Source of the DNA: Oscillospiraceae bacterium
Lineage (GTDB): Bacteria; Bacillota; Clostridia; Oscillospirales; Acutalibacteraceae
Direction: 5' to 3'
NCBI GenBank assembly: GCA_003505905.1
Contig: DNXM01000212.1
Span: 1-6,220 of the forward strand
Length of the DNA stretch: 6,220 nt
Part shown: positions 1 through 5,132 of the stretch, one piece after another
How the letters are laid out: each line of letters opens with the position of its first letter
Position numbering within the stretch: the first letter of the stretch is position 1
The notes under the pieces: generated by a model
Told to the model about the DNA's origin: nothing
The model's input: the letters and a program-made list of their open reading frames with translations, nothing else
Databases searched by the model: none
Program-made: the position numbers and the translations under genes

Positions 1-33
1 ACAATGAAGAAAAAGTGCAGGAGGTGAACTCGA

Positions 34-144
34 ATGACACAGCTTCTCGAGATGATTGAAAAGATTCTTCTTTATTTCAGAGAAACCGACGCAGCCGCCG
101 TTATCGAAATCATCAAGAATTACTTTGCAGCTATTTTGAAGTAA
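34..144 (+). CDS. 36-residue amphipathic helical small protein (unknown family)
   Basis: I do not recognise a family. The ATG at 34 is preceded by an almost perfect Shine-Dalgarno, AGGAGGTGA at 19-27, six bases before the start, so translation is well supported despite the small size. The product is one or two amphipathic helices with no signal peptide, no double-glycine leader and no cysteine; charge is near neutral (four basic, five acidic residues). Its sequence aligns without gaps to the first 36 residues of the next gene's product: Q3, L5, K10, Y14, D19 and A22 are identical and hydrophobic positions mostly match. Residues 19-33 show the pattern D-x-x-x-V-I-x-x-I-x-x-Y, also present in the 89-residue protein at 1315. 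It lies 67 bases upstream of the 55-residue gene with no terminator between, so the two are probably co-transcribed. A membrane-active or self-assembling peptide is possible, but this is inference. Confidence 0.72.
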   Translation: MTQLLEMIEKILLYFRETDAAAVIEIIKNYFAAILK

Positions 145-169
145 TTCTTCCATCCGTGCTTTTGTAACA

Positions 170-186
170 AACAGCGCATAGCTGTT
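170..186 (+). other. Small inverted repeat between the two tiny genes
   Basis: AACAGC (170-175) and GCTGTT (181-186) form a perfect 6-bp hairpin with loop GCATA. No T tract follows, so it is not a terminator. It lies in the 67-base gap, 25 bases upstream of the 55-residue gene. It could mark RNA processing or modulate relative expression, or be chance. Confidence 0.35.
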
Positions 187-211
187 AAATAGAAATAAGG
201 ATGTGACACAA

Positions 212-379
212 ATGGATCAGGTTCTTGCTATTTTCAACAAAGTAGTTGCTTATGTGAAGAGTGATGACTTCAAGGCTATCGCCGATAAGGTTGTAGCTTT
301 CGTCAAGACAATTGATGTCAATCAGATTGTTGACGCAGTTAAGAAGGTTATCGACACTGTCAGCTCTTTGGCAAAATAA
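212..379 (+). CDS. 55-residue small protein with three 16-residue helical repeats
   Basis: Family not recognised. The ATG at 212 follows AAGGA (197-201) ten bases upstream; the ATG at 201 is followed at once by a stop, so 212 is the start. The protein is made of three tandem 16-residue units at residues 7-22, 23-38 and 39-54. Units 1 and 2 are very alike (I-x-[ND]-K-V-V-A-[YF]-V-K-[ST]-x-D); unit 3 keeps I-V-D-A-V and later hydrophobic positions. Hydrophobic spacing predicts amphipathic helices; eight Lys and seven Asp give almost no net charge. There is no signal peptide, cysteine, proline or glycine. The DNA of the repeats differs mainly at third positions, so the duplication is old and selected at protein level. 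It is the last gene before the terminator at 393-432. The near-neutral charge argues against a typical cationic bacteriocin; a modulin-like or assembly-forming role is speculation. Confidence 0.82.
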   Translation: MDQVLAIFNKVVAYVKSDDFKAIADKVVAFVKTIDVNQIVDAVKKVIDTVSSLAK

Positions 380-392
380 TTTGATTCGGAAC

Positions 393-432
393 AAAAGCTC
401 CGCCGGTTACGGCGGGGCTTTTTCCTTTTTTT
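393..432 (+). terminator. Strong intrinsic terminator after the two tiny genes
   Basis: A 12-bp stem pairs AAAAGCTCCGCC (393-404) with GGCGGGGCTTTT (411-422), with one T-G wobble and a six-base loop, followed by a T-rich tract to 432. It lies 13 bases after the stop codon of the 55-residue gene. Confidence 0.93.
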
Positions 433-481
433 GCCTGCCATATTTTTGCAAAACAGGCAGACACTATCATCGGTGGTAAAA

Positions 482-1207
482 ATGAATCGGGAAAGAATCG
501 GTATTGAAGCACGCCTGTGTCAATGCGGACACCGTCGGCAGGCTGTCGGCTTGCGTTTTTTCGAAAAGGGAATCACAGTATTGCGGCTTGCCCTGCTTGT
601 TGCTTGGCTTGTTGCATACCCGAAAAACGGGTTCTCTCTGCCGTGGATTGTTTTAGCCTGCTTCAGCGGCGTCTTTTTTGCTTTGTCGCTCTTGCTCTCA
701 TCGTGCGGAAGACTATTGAAAAACCGCTGGATGAAAAGTCTTCGGTGCGGACAAGCCGTAACGATAACCGACCTGATGGTTGATTTTACTGTTCGGGATA
801 TTGTGCTTGCCGTGCGAATCGAGTGGTATTATCGGTGGCGGCTTACCGTGCGAGCTGTGCTTTTCGGCACGATTCCGCTTGCGCTTGCATGGTTCATCGT
901 TTGGCGGCTGATTCAGCAGGGTGTCAGCGTCAGAATGTTTACGGCTTATTCGGTTGGTCTTGTGCTGTTTTTTTCGGTGTCGCTTTTATGCTTCCTTTCT
1001 GCTTGGGAGGCGTTAAAGGTAAGCATTTCTTTGCTTGCGGACAGAGAAAGCTTTGAGCGGCGAAAAAACGACCTTGTCCGCTTGGATAAGGATTGCTTTT
1101 TTTTGCTGAAATTCAGCCTGTCCTTTTTGTTCCTTCCGGAAAATGTGAGGTTTCAGGCGAAGGTGTTGTTTGCACTTCATGCGGCAGAAAAGCCGAGTAT
1201 CCCGTAA
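482..1207 (+). CDS. Hypothetical multi-pass membrane protein, 241 aa
   Basis: Family not recognised. Hydrophobic segments lie at about residues 31-47, 54-75, 121-143 and 155-176, with a further short hydrophobic stretch at 205-219 that may be re-entrant or peripheral. The N-terminus (residues 1-30) and the 77-120 loop are rich in Arg and Lys, which by the positive-inside rule gives a four-helix topology with both ends in the cytoplasm. A Cys-x-Cys-x-His pattern (residues 13-17) precedes the first helix. The frame is open back to a TTG at 431, but that codon lies in the T tract of the preceding terminator, so the ATG at 482 behind a weak GGTGG (471-475) is preferred. No clear promoter is visible in the 49 bases between terminator and start. 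It sits between genes for related small helical proteins, so an export, immunity or anchoring partner role is conceivable, but nothing in the sequence proves it. Confidence 0.75.
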   Translation: MNRERIGIEARLCQCGHRRQAVGLRFFEKGITVLRLALLVAWLVAYPKNGFSLPWIVLACFSGVFFALSLLLSSCGRLLKNRWMKSLRCGQAVTITDLMVDFTVRDIVLAVRIEWYYRWRLTVRAVLFGTIPLALAWFIVWRLIQQGVSVRMFTAYSVGLVLFFSVSLLCFLSAWEALKVSISLLADRESFERRKNDLVRLDKDCFFLLKFSLSFLFLPENVRFQAKVLFALHAAEKPSIP

Positions 1208-1253
1208 TTCAAAGCGGTTTACGGCGCTGACATATATTTTTGTTCATAATTTG

Positions 1254-1282
1254 TTGACATTTTTAGGCGAACATGGTATACT
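1254..1282 (+). promoter_or_regulatory. Near-consensus extended -10 sigma-A promoter
   Basis: A perfect -35 box TTGACA (1254-1259) and a -10 box TATACT (1277-1282) are separated by 17 bases. A TG at 1274-1275, one base before the -10, makes it an extended -10 promoter. The preceding 1231-1252 are AT-rich, like an UP element. Transcription should begin near 1289, giving a leader of about 26 bases before the 89-residue gene. Confidence 0.92.
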
Positions 1283-1314
1283 GTCCCCAACAAATCAAAA
1301 AGGAGAGAATGAAA

Positions 1315-1584
1315 ATGGCAGATTTAGTCAATACTCTTGAACAATGGTTTAAGGCACTTACCAGCTACAACATCACCGATTTCAACGGTTTTGTTTCCGC
1401 AGTTCTTCATGTTTTCGGCTTTGAAGGCAATTTTGAGGGCTTTACGAGCATGGCAAGCCTTGCAGATGAATGGTTTAACAAGTTCGGTCCTCTCGCAGCC
1501 CTTTACGAAACCTTTATCAACAACATTGACACGAATGTTTTTGTTAAGTTGGTTAACGAGGTTCTCGCTTTCATCAATAAGTAA
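1315..1584 (+). CDS. 89-residue acidic helical small protein, strongly expressed unit
   Basis: Family not recognised. The reading frame is open from 1273, but that ATG lies within the -10 region of the promoter. Of two ATGs after AGGAG (1301-1305), the one at 1315 has the right spacing (nine bases) and 1309 is too close (three). The protein is acidic (ten Asp/Glu, four Lys), rich in Phe, Asn, Val and Leu, with no signal peptide or cysteine. It appears to be an internal duplication: residues 22-36 and 72-86 share D-x-N-x-F-V-x-x-V-x-x-V-x-x-F, and a Trp-Phe pair precedes each copy (11-12 and 53-54). The motif also fits residues 35-50 of the 55-residue protein (D-x-N-x-I-V-x-x-V-x-x-V), which suggests one family. 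It is a single-gene unit with a near-consensus promoter and its own terminator, so it is probably abundant. Function unknown; a surface-associated or membrane-active helical protein is a guess. Confidence 0.88.
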   Translation: MADLVNTLEQWFKALTSYNITDFNGFVSAVLHVFGFEGNFEGFTSMASLADEWFNKFGPLAALYETFINNIDTNVFVKLVNEVLAFINK

Positions 1585-1596
1585 TTTCGGCTTTTT

Positions 1597-1635
1597 GCCT
1601 CTGCACGCATTTGTGTGCAGGGGCTTTTCTTTTTT
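1597..1635 (+). terminator. Intrinsic terminator of the 89-residue gene
   Basis: GCCTCTGCAC (1597-1606) pairs with GTGCAGGGGC (1615-1624) as a 10-bp stem with one wobble and an eight-base loop, followed by TTTTCTTTTTT. It begins 13 bases after the stop codon at 1582-1584. Confidence 0.92.
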
Positions 1636-1645
1636 CACTCGGTTC

Positions 1646-1675
1646 TTGACAGAGCACCGGGCAATGCATTAGAAT
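1646..1675 (+). promoter_or_regulatory. Sigma-A promoter of the phosphohexomutase gene
   Basis: A perfect -35 TTGACA (1646-1651) is followed after 18 bases by a -10 box TAGAAT (1670-1675). Predicted transcription start is near 1682, leaving a leader of about 40 bases before the ATG at 1722. It lies directly behind the terminator ending at 1635, so the mutase starts a new transcription unit. Confidence 0.82.
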
Positions 1676-1721
1676 AAGGGCAAACGGTAAAGGCAGGCTT
1701 TCCTGCGGAAAGGCAGAATTT

Positions 1722-3221
1722 ATGAGCGATTGGATGAAATATAAGAGCGGCACGGATGTGCGTGGAATTGCCGTCGGCGAAAGTGACGGAAAAATCCCGT
1801 TTTTATCGGACGAAGCGGTTCGAAATATCGTTTTGGGCTTTGTCGATTATGTAGGCAAGACCGATGGCTTAACCGTAGCGGTCGGCCATGACTGCCGTGT
1901 ATCGGCGCCTCGGTTGAAAAATGCCGTTATCGTGGCTTTGACCGATGCCGGTGTGAATGTGATGGATTGCGGTTTGTCTTCGACACCGGCGATGTTTATG
2001 ACAACGGTGGAGCTTGGCTGTCAGGCCGCCATTCAGCTAACGGCGAGCCATCATCCGTGGGATAAAAACGGCTTGAAGTTCTTTCTCAACGGCAGCGGTA
2101 TCGACGGCAAACAGCTGGAACAAATTTTGAAAAATGCCGAAAATCCGCAGGTGGCTCTTACAAATAACGGCACCGTGGAGCAGGTGAATTTTATGCCTCG
2201 CTATGCCGAAATTCTGCGGAATATCATTATTCGTGAAACCGGCTCTCCGCGTCCGTTGAGCGGTATGAAAATTGCGGTGGATGCCGGAAACGGCGTCGGC
2301 GGCTTTTATGCCACCGAAGTGTTGGAAAAGCTCGGCGCCGATGTGTCGGGCAGTCGCTATCTTGAACCGGACGGCACATTTCCGAATCATATCCCGAACC
2401 CCGAAAACAAGCAGGCGATGGAGGCTTTGTCCGAAGCGGTTGTTTCAAGCGGCTCGGAGCTTGGTTTGGTTTTCGACACCGATGTTGACCGTGCTGCCTG
2501 CGTGGACAAAAACGGCACGGAGATTGCCCGCAACCGTTTGGTTGCCTTGGCGGCGGCGATTGCGCTGGAGGGCAACGACGGCGGAACGATTGTGACGGAC
2601 AGCATTGTGTCGGACGGATTGACGGACTTCATCAACCACACCCTCGGCGGTGTCATTCTGCCGTATAAGCGTGGCTATAAGAATGTTATCGATAAGCAAA
2701 TCGAGCTGAACAACGGCGGTGTAAACTGTCCGCTCGCCATCGAAACCTCCGGCCATGCCGCCTTCCGTGAGAATTACTATTTGGATGACGGTGCCTATTT
2801 GGCGGCGAAAATCGTCATCAAGCTGGTCAAGCTCAAACAGCAGGGAAAAGAGCTGGAGGAGCTTTTCGCCGATTTGGAAGAGGCGAGGGAAGAAAAGGAA
2901 GTGCGATTCAAGATTTTGTGCGAGGATTTCAAGGCATACGGTGAAATGTTTTTGAACGATTTGCGTGCTTTCTGCGGTCGGGATGAGCACTGGCAGGTTG
3001 TGCCGAACACTTATGAGGGTGTGCGCATTAACGCAGACGAAACCTGTGGGGACGGTTGGCTTTTGGCTCGCTTGAGCGTGCATGATCCCGTCATTCCCGT
3101 AAACTTCGAGAGCCGCAGCGTCGGCGGCACAAAAGCGGCGGCAAAAAGACTTTTGACATTCGCAAAGAACTATGATAAAATAGATATCTCTGCTCTGACG
3201 GATTTTTGCGAAAACGGTTGA
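1722..3221 (+). CDS. Phosphomannomutase/phosphoglucomutase family phosphohexomutase
   Basis: This is a cytoplasmic alpha-D-phosphohexomutase that interconverts hexose 1- and 6-phosphates through a bisphosphate intermediate, feeding nucleotide-sugar synthesis. The 499-residue length fits the four-domain family. Seen in order: GTDVRG near the N-terminus (10-15); the phosphoserine loop T-A-S-H-H-P with catalytic Ser109; the metal loop D-T-D-V-D-R (Asp252, Asp254, Asp256); the sugar-binding loop E-T-S-G-H (341-345); and the C-terminal phosphate-binding region with Y-E-G-V-R (431-435) and E-S-R-S (463-466). The sugar loop is closest to the E-x-S-G-H form of PMM/PGM-type enzymes, so mannose versus glucose preference cannot be settled; GlmM-type E-Q-S is absent. 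AAAGG (1709-1713) lies eight bases before the ATG. It precedes the glycan genes, which have an additional promoter at its stop codon. A manB/pgm-type symbol would be premature. Confidence 0.95.
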   Translation: MSDWMKYKSGTDVRGIAVGESDGKIPFLSDEAVRNIVLGFVDYVGKTDGLTVAVGHDCRVSAPRLKNAVIVALTDAGVNVMDCGLSSTPAMFMTTVELGCQAAIQLTASHHPWDKNGLKFFLNGSGIDGKQLEQILKNAENPQVALTNNGTVEQVNFMPRYAEILRNIIIRETGSPRPLSGMKIAVDAGNGVGGFYATEVLEKLGADVSGSRYLEPDGTFPNHIPNPENKQAMEALSEAVVSSGSELGLVFDTDVDRAACVDKNGTEIARNRLVALAAAIALEGNDGGTIVTDSIVSDGLTDFINHTLGGVILPYKRGYKNVIDKQIELNNGGVNCPLAIETSGHAAFRENYYLDDGAYLAAKIVIKLVKLKQQGKELEELFADLEEAREEKEVRFKILCEDFKAYGEMFLNDLRAFCGRDEHWQVVPNTYEGVRINADETCGDGWLLARLSVHDPVIPVNFESRSVGGTKAAAKRLLTFAKNYDKIDISALTDFCENG

Positions 3222-3246
3222 AAAACGGAGAAAAATCCTTTATAAT
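3218..3246 (+). promoter_or_regulatory. Promoter overlapping the mutase stop codon
   Basis: TTGAAA (3218-3223) and a perfect TATAAT (3241-3246) are 17 bases apart. The -35 box includes the TGA stop of the mutase (3219-3221). Transcription should start near 3253, giving a leader of about 48 bases to the TTG at 3301. No terminator separates the mutase from this gene, so read-through and independent initiation can both supply the downstream genes. Confidence 0.83.
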
Positions 3247-3288
3247 GAGCATTCAAGCTGTTAGCACAACAAATCTATGAAAGAGTGC

Positions 3289-3294
3289 GGAGGG
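3289..3294 (+). promoter_or_regulatory. Ribosome binding site that selects a TTG start
   Basis: GGAGGG at 3289-3294 lies six to seven bases before TTG 3301. The in-frame ATG at 3277 has no Shine-Dalgarno and would place this purine run inside the coding region. Family members typically begin just before the K-R-x-x-D-I segment, which also fits a start at 3301. Confidence 0.8.
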
Positions 3295-3300
3295 AATTGC

Positions 3301-3939
3301 TTGAGAAAAGTCTATGACAGAGTATTCAAACGAATCTGCGACATTTTAATCTCCTTTTTCTCCATAATTGTTTTGTGCGTACCGCTGTGCGTCATTGCGG
3401 TTTTGGTGCGTACCAAGCTCGGAAGCCCGATTCTGTTTTGTCAACAAAGACCGGGCAGAAACGGCAAAATTTTCAAGCTTTATAAATTCCGAACAATGAC
3501 GAATGAAACAGACGAAAACGGTGAGCTTTTGTCGGATGATATTCGCTTGACAAAATTCGGGCAGATGTTGCGCAATCTCTCGTTGGATGAGCTGCCGGAG
3601 CTGTTCAATATTTTGAAGGGTGACATGAGCTTGGTCGGACCAAGGCCGTTGCTCATCAAGTACATACCGCTGTACAATGAGTATCAGGCGCATCGGCACG
3701 ATGTGCGCCCCGGATTAACCGGCTTGGCGCAGGTGAACGGGCGCAATCTGCTCGGCTGGGACGAAAAATTCGCCTACGATGTGAAATATGTCGAGGATGA
3801 GAGCTTACTGCTTGATGTCCGCATTATATTAAAAACAATTAAAAATGTTCTGCGGGAAGAGGGCATTTCCAGCGAAACGAGCGTAACCATGGAGGAGTTC
3901 ACCGGAAACCGTGAAGAAGCCGAGGTGACCGTTCAATGA
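3301..3939 (+). CDS. PglC/EpsL-type phosphoglycosyl transferase (initiating sugar transferase)
   Basis: This monotopic membrane enzyme of the bacterial sugar transferase family moves a sugar-1-phosphate from a UDP-sugar to undecaprenyl phosphate on the cytoplasmic face, the first membrane step of glycan assembly. From the TTG start it has 212 residues, close to the short PglC-type enzymes. Seen: a hydrophobic re-entrant segment (about 12-37, with Pro28 at the expected kink), the R-P-G-R-N-G-K-I-F-K-L-Y-K-F-R motif (50-64), the catalytic Asp96-Glu97 dyad in S-L-D-E-L, G-P-R-P (113-116), R-P-G-L-T-G (136-141) and the V-N-G-R-N loop (145-149). The C-terminal G-I-S-S-E-x-x-V-T-x-E-x-F-x-G-N resembles Campylobacter PglC as I recall it, hinting at an N-acetylated UDP-sugar donor, though that is inference. 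The residue before the kink proline is Val rather than Ser. The gene overlaps the next by ATGA, indicating translational coupling. Confidence 0.94.
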   Translation: MRKVYDRVFKRICDILISFFSIIVLCVPLCVIAVLVRTKLGSPILFCQQRPGRNGKIFKLYKFRTMTNETDENGELLSDDIRLTKFGQMLRNLSLDELPELFNILKGDMSLVGPRPLLIKYIPLYNEYQAHRHDVRPGLTGLAQVNGRNLLGWDEKFAYDVKYVEDESLLLDVRIILKTIKNVLREEGISSETSVTMEEFTGNREEAEVTVQ

Positions 3940-5095
3940 AAAAAGCGTTATTGACCGCAACGGTTCAGCACCACTTTACGAGCTTTCATTTACCGCTGAT
4001 TGATTTGCTTCACGAGCAGGGCTATGAGGTTCATGTTGCGGCTCGGGATGTGATGGGTGAAGCCATTCGCACAAAATAGAAGCGGCGGCTGACTGCGTGT
4101 TTGATTTGCCGTTCGGTCGTTCTCCGCTTGATAAAACGAACTTGTCTGCCTATAAAATGCTTTGCAAGCTCATTCGGGAAAACGATTACGATGTGATTCA
4201 TTGCAACACCCCGATGGGCGGCATTATAACACGGCTTGCTGCACGCAAGGTGCGCAAAAAAGGCACAACGGTCATCTACACAGCGCACGGTTTTCATTTT
4301 TACAAGGGTGCTTCAAAGGTCGGGTGGTTGTTGTTTTACCCCATTGAAAAGATTTTCGGCCGCCTGTGGACGGATTGTTTGATTACCATTTGCGATGAGG
4401 ACGAAAAGACGGCACGCAAGCACCGTATGTGTCGAAACATTCGGCGCATCCACGGTGTCGGCGCAAGAGCCGAACGGTTCTCTCCTGTGAATGAAGAAGA
4501 GAAGAAAGCACTTCGCCGAGAGCTTGGCTTGGACGAGTCGGCGGTGATTTGCCTTTGCACGGGTGAACTGAATGCAAACAAGAACCAAAAGCAGCTTGTG
4601 GAAGCAACCAAACAGGTGATTTCGGTCTGTCCGAATTTTTGCCTGCTTTGCGCCGGAATCGGTGACACCGAGCTGGTGCTTTTGTCGCAAATCGAAGCTC
4701 TTGGCTTGCAAAACTCGGTTCGGCTTCTCGGTTACCGTACCGATGTTGAACGGTTTGCCCAGGCGAGCGATATGGTGGCGTCGGTCAGCTTGCGTGAGGG
4801 GCTCGGTATTAACATTATTGAGGGAATGCTTTGTGCCAAGCCTGCTGTGGCAACGCACAACCGCGGTCACAACGAGTTGATTTGTGACGGCGTGAGCGGA
4901 TATTTGGTGAACCCCAACGATGTTGATGCCACGGCAAAAGCTTTGACCGCTCTTGCCACGCAGGCGGATTTGCGTGAGCAAATGGGACTTGCCGCAAAAG
5001 AACGGTCGGCGGTTTACTCGACGCAAAGCGTGATGCGTGAGGTTGAGCAGATTTACAATGAATTTGTTTTTAATAAGGTGAAAGCCGTTAAATAA
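3936..5095 (+). pseudogene. Family 4 glycosyltransferase interrupted by a one-base frameshift
   Basis: This gene would encode a GT-B-fold glycosyltransferase, cytoplasmic or membrane-peripheral, adding the next sugar to the lipid-linked intermediate made by the upstream enzyme. The ATG at 3936 overlaps the preceding stop and follows GAGGTGA (3922-3928). The first 47 codons give a typical N-terminus (K-K-A-L-L-T-A-T-V, then Y-E-V-H-V-A-A-R-D) and hit TAG at 4077-4079. The same protein continues in the -1 frame from 4073, with V-F-D-L-P-F, H-C-N-T-P-M-G-G, Y-T-A-H-G-F-H-F-Y-K-G and an E-x7-E motif. Adding one base in the A run 4073-4076 restores 386 residues, and the spacing between the A-A-R-D and F-D-L-P-F blocks then matches what I recall of homologues. 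Either the gene is inactivated, the base is a sequencing or assembly error, or slippage at A-AAA restores some product. The rest shows no other damage, which suggests a recent event or an error. Confidence 0.88.
4097..5095 (+). CDS. Intact C-terminal frame of the frameshifted glycosyltransferase
   Basis: If the frameshift is real, the remaining open frame can start at GTG 4097 and gives 332 residues. It holds most of the acceptor domain and the whole nucleotide-sugar-binding domain: T-G-E-L-N-A-N-K-N (155-163), G-Y-R-T-D-V (212-217), and Glu234 and Glu242 of the E-x7-E motif, followed by the A-K-P-A-V-A-T region. The first beta strand and the glycine-containing loop of the N-terminal Rossmann fold are missing, and no proper Shine-Dalgarno precedes GTG 4097. 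Independent translation into an active enzyme is therefore unlikely. Codon use and open length indicate that this part was under selection until recently. Confidence 0.6.
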   Translation: MFDLPFGRSPLDKTNLSAYKMLCKLIRENDYDVIHCNTPMGGIITRLAARKVRKKGTTVIYTAHGFHFYKGASKVGWLLFYPIEKIFGRLWTDCLITICDEDEKTARKHRMCRNIRRIHGVGARAERFSPVNEEEKKALRRELGLDESAVICLCTGELNANKNQKQLVEATKQVISVCPNFCLLCAGIGDTELVLLSQIEALGLQNSVRLLGYRTDVERFAQASDMVASVSLREGLGINIIEGMLCAKPAVATHNRGHNELICDGVSGYLVNPNDVDATAKALTALATQADLREQMGLAAKERSAVYSTQSVMREVEQIYNEFVFNKVKAVK

Positions 5096-5132
5096 GAAAG
5101 GGAATGCGGTTGAGTGCCGCAGGGTGAAAGAA

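Noticed and set aside
162..190. Possible weak promoter TTGTAA-17-TTAAAT before the 55-residue gene
   Set aside because: Only four of six matches in each box, and the predicted start would fall on the Shine-Dalgarno; co-transcription with the 36-residue gene is simpler.
34..379. Leaderless bacteriocin pair
   Set aside because: Net charge is about zero, tryptophan is absent, and no transporter or PH-domain-type immunity gene is seen; kept only as one hypothesis for the small-protein cluster.
431..481. Upstream TTG start adding 17 residues to the membrane protein
   Set aside because: The TTG is part of the terminator T tract and has no ribosome binding site.
1324..1638. Minus-strand open frame opposite the 89-residue gene
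   Set aside because: Would start beyond the terminator hairpin, and the + strand gene has a clear promoter, ribosome binding site and terminator.
1693..1706. Five-base-pair hairpin in the mutase leader as a riboswitch
   Set aside because: Too short and isolated; the whole leader is about 40 bases, which leaves no room for a known riboswitch.
2445..3083. Long minus-strand open frame of 212 codons opposite the mutase gene
   Set aside because: Lies wholly within a confidently identified gene, has no ribosome binding site and gives a protein without recognisable motifs; it is a reverse-strand shadow.
4070..4100. Classical programmed -1 frameshift site
   Set aside because: The sequence before the stop does not form an X-XXY-YYZ heptamer and no strong downstream hairpin or pseudoknot is evident; a base loss or sequencing error explains it better.
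4313..5026. Minus-strand open frame of 237 codons opposite the glycosyltransferase
   Set aside because: The + strand carries clear GT4 motifs over the same span; the reverse translation has no family character.
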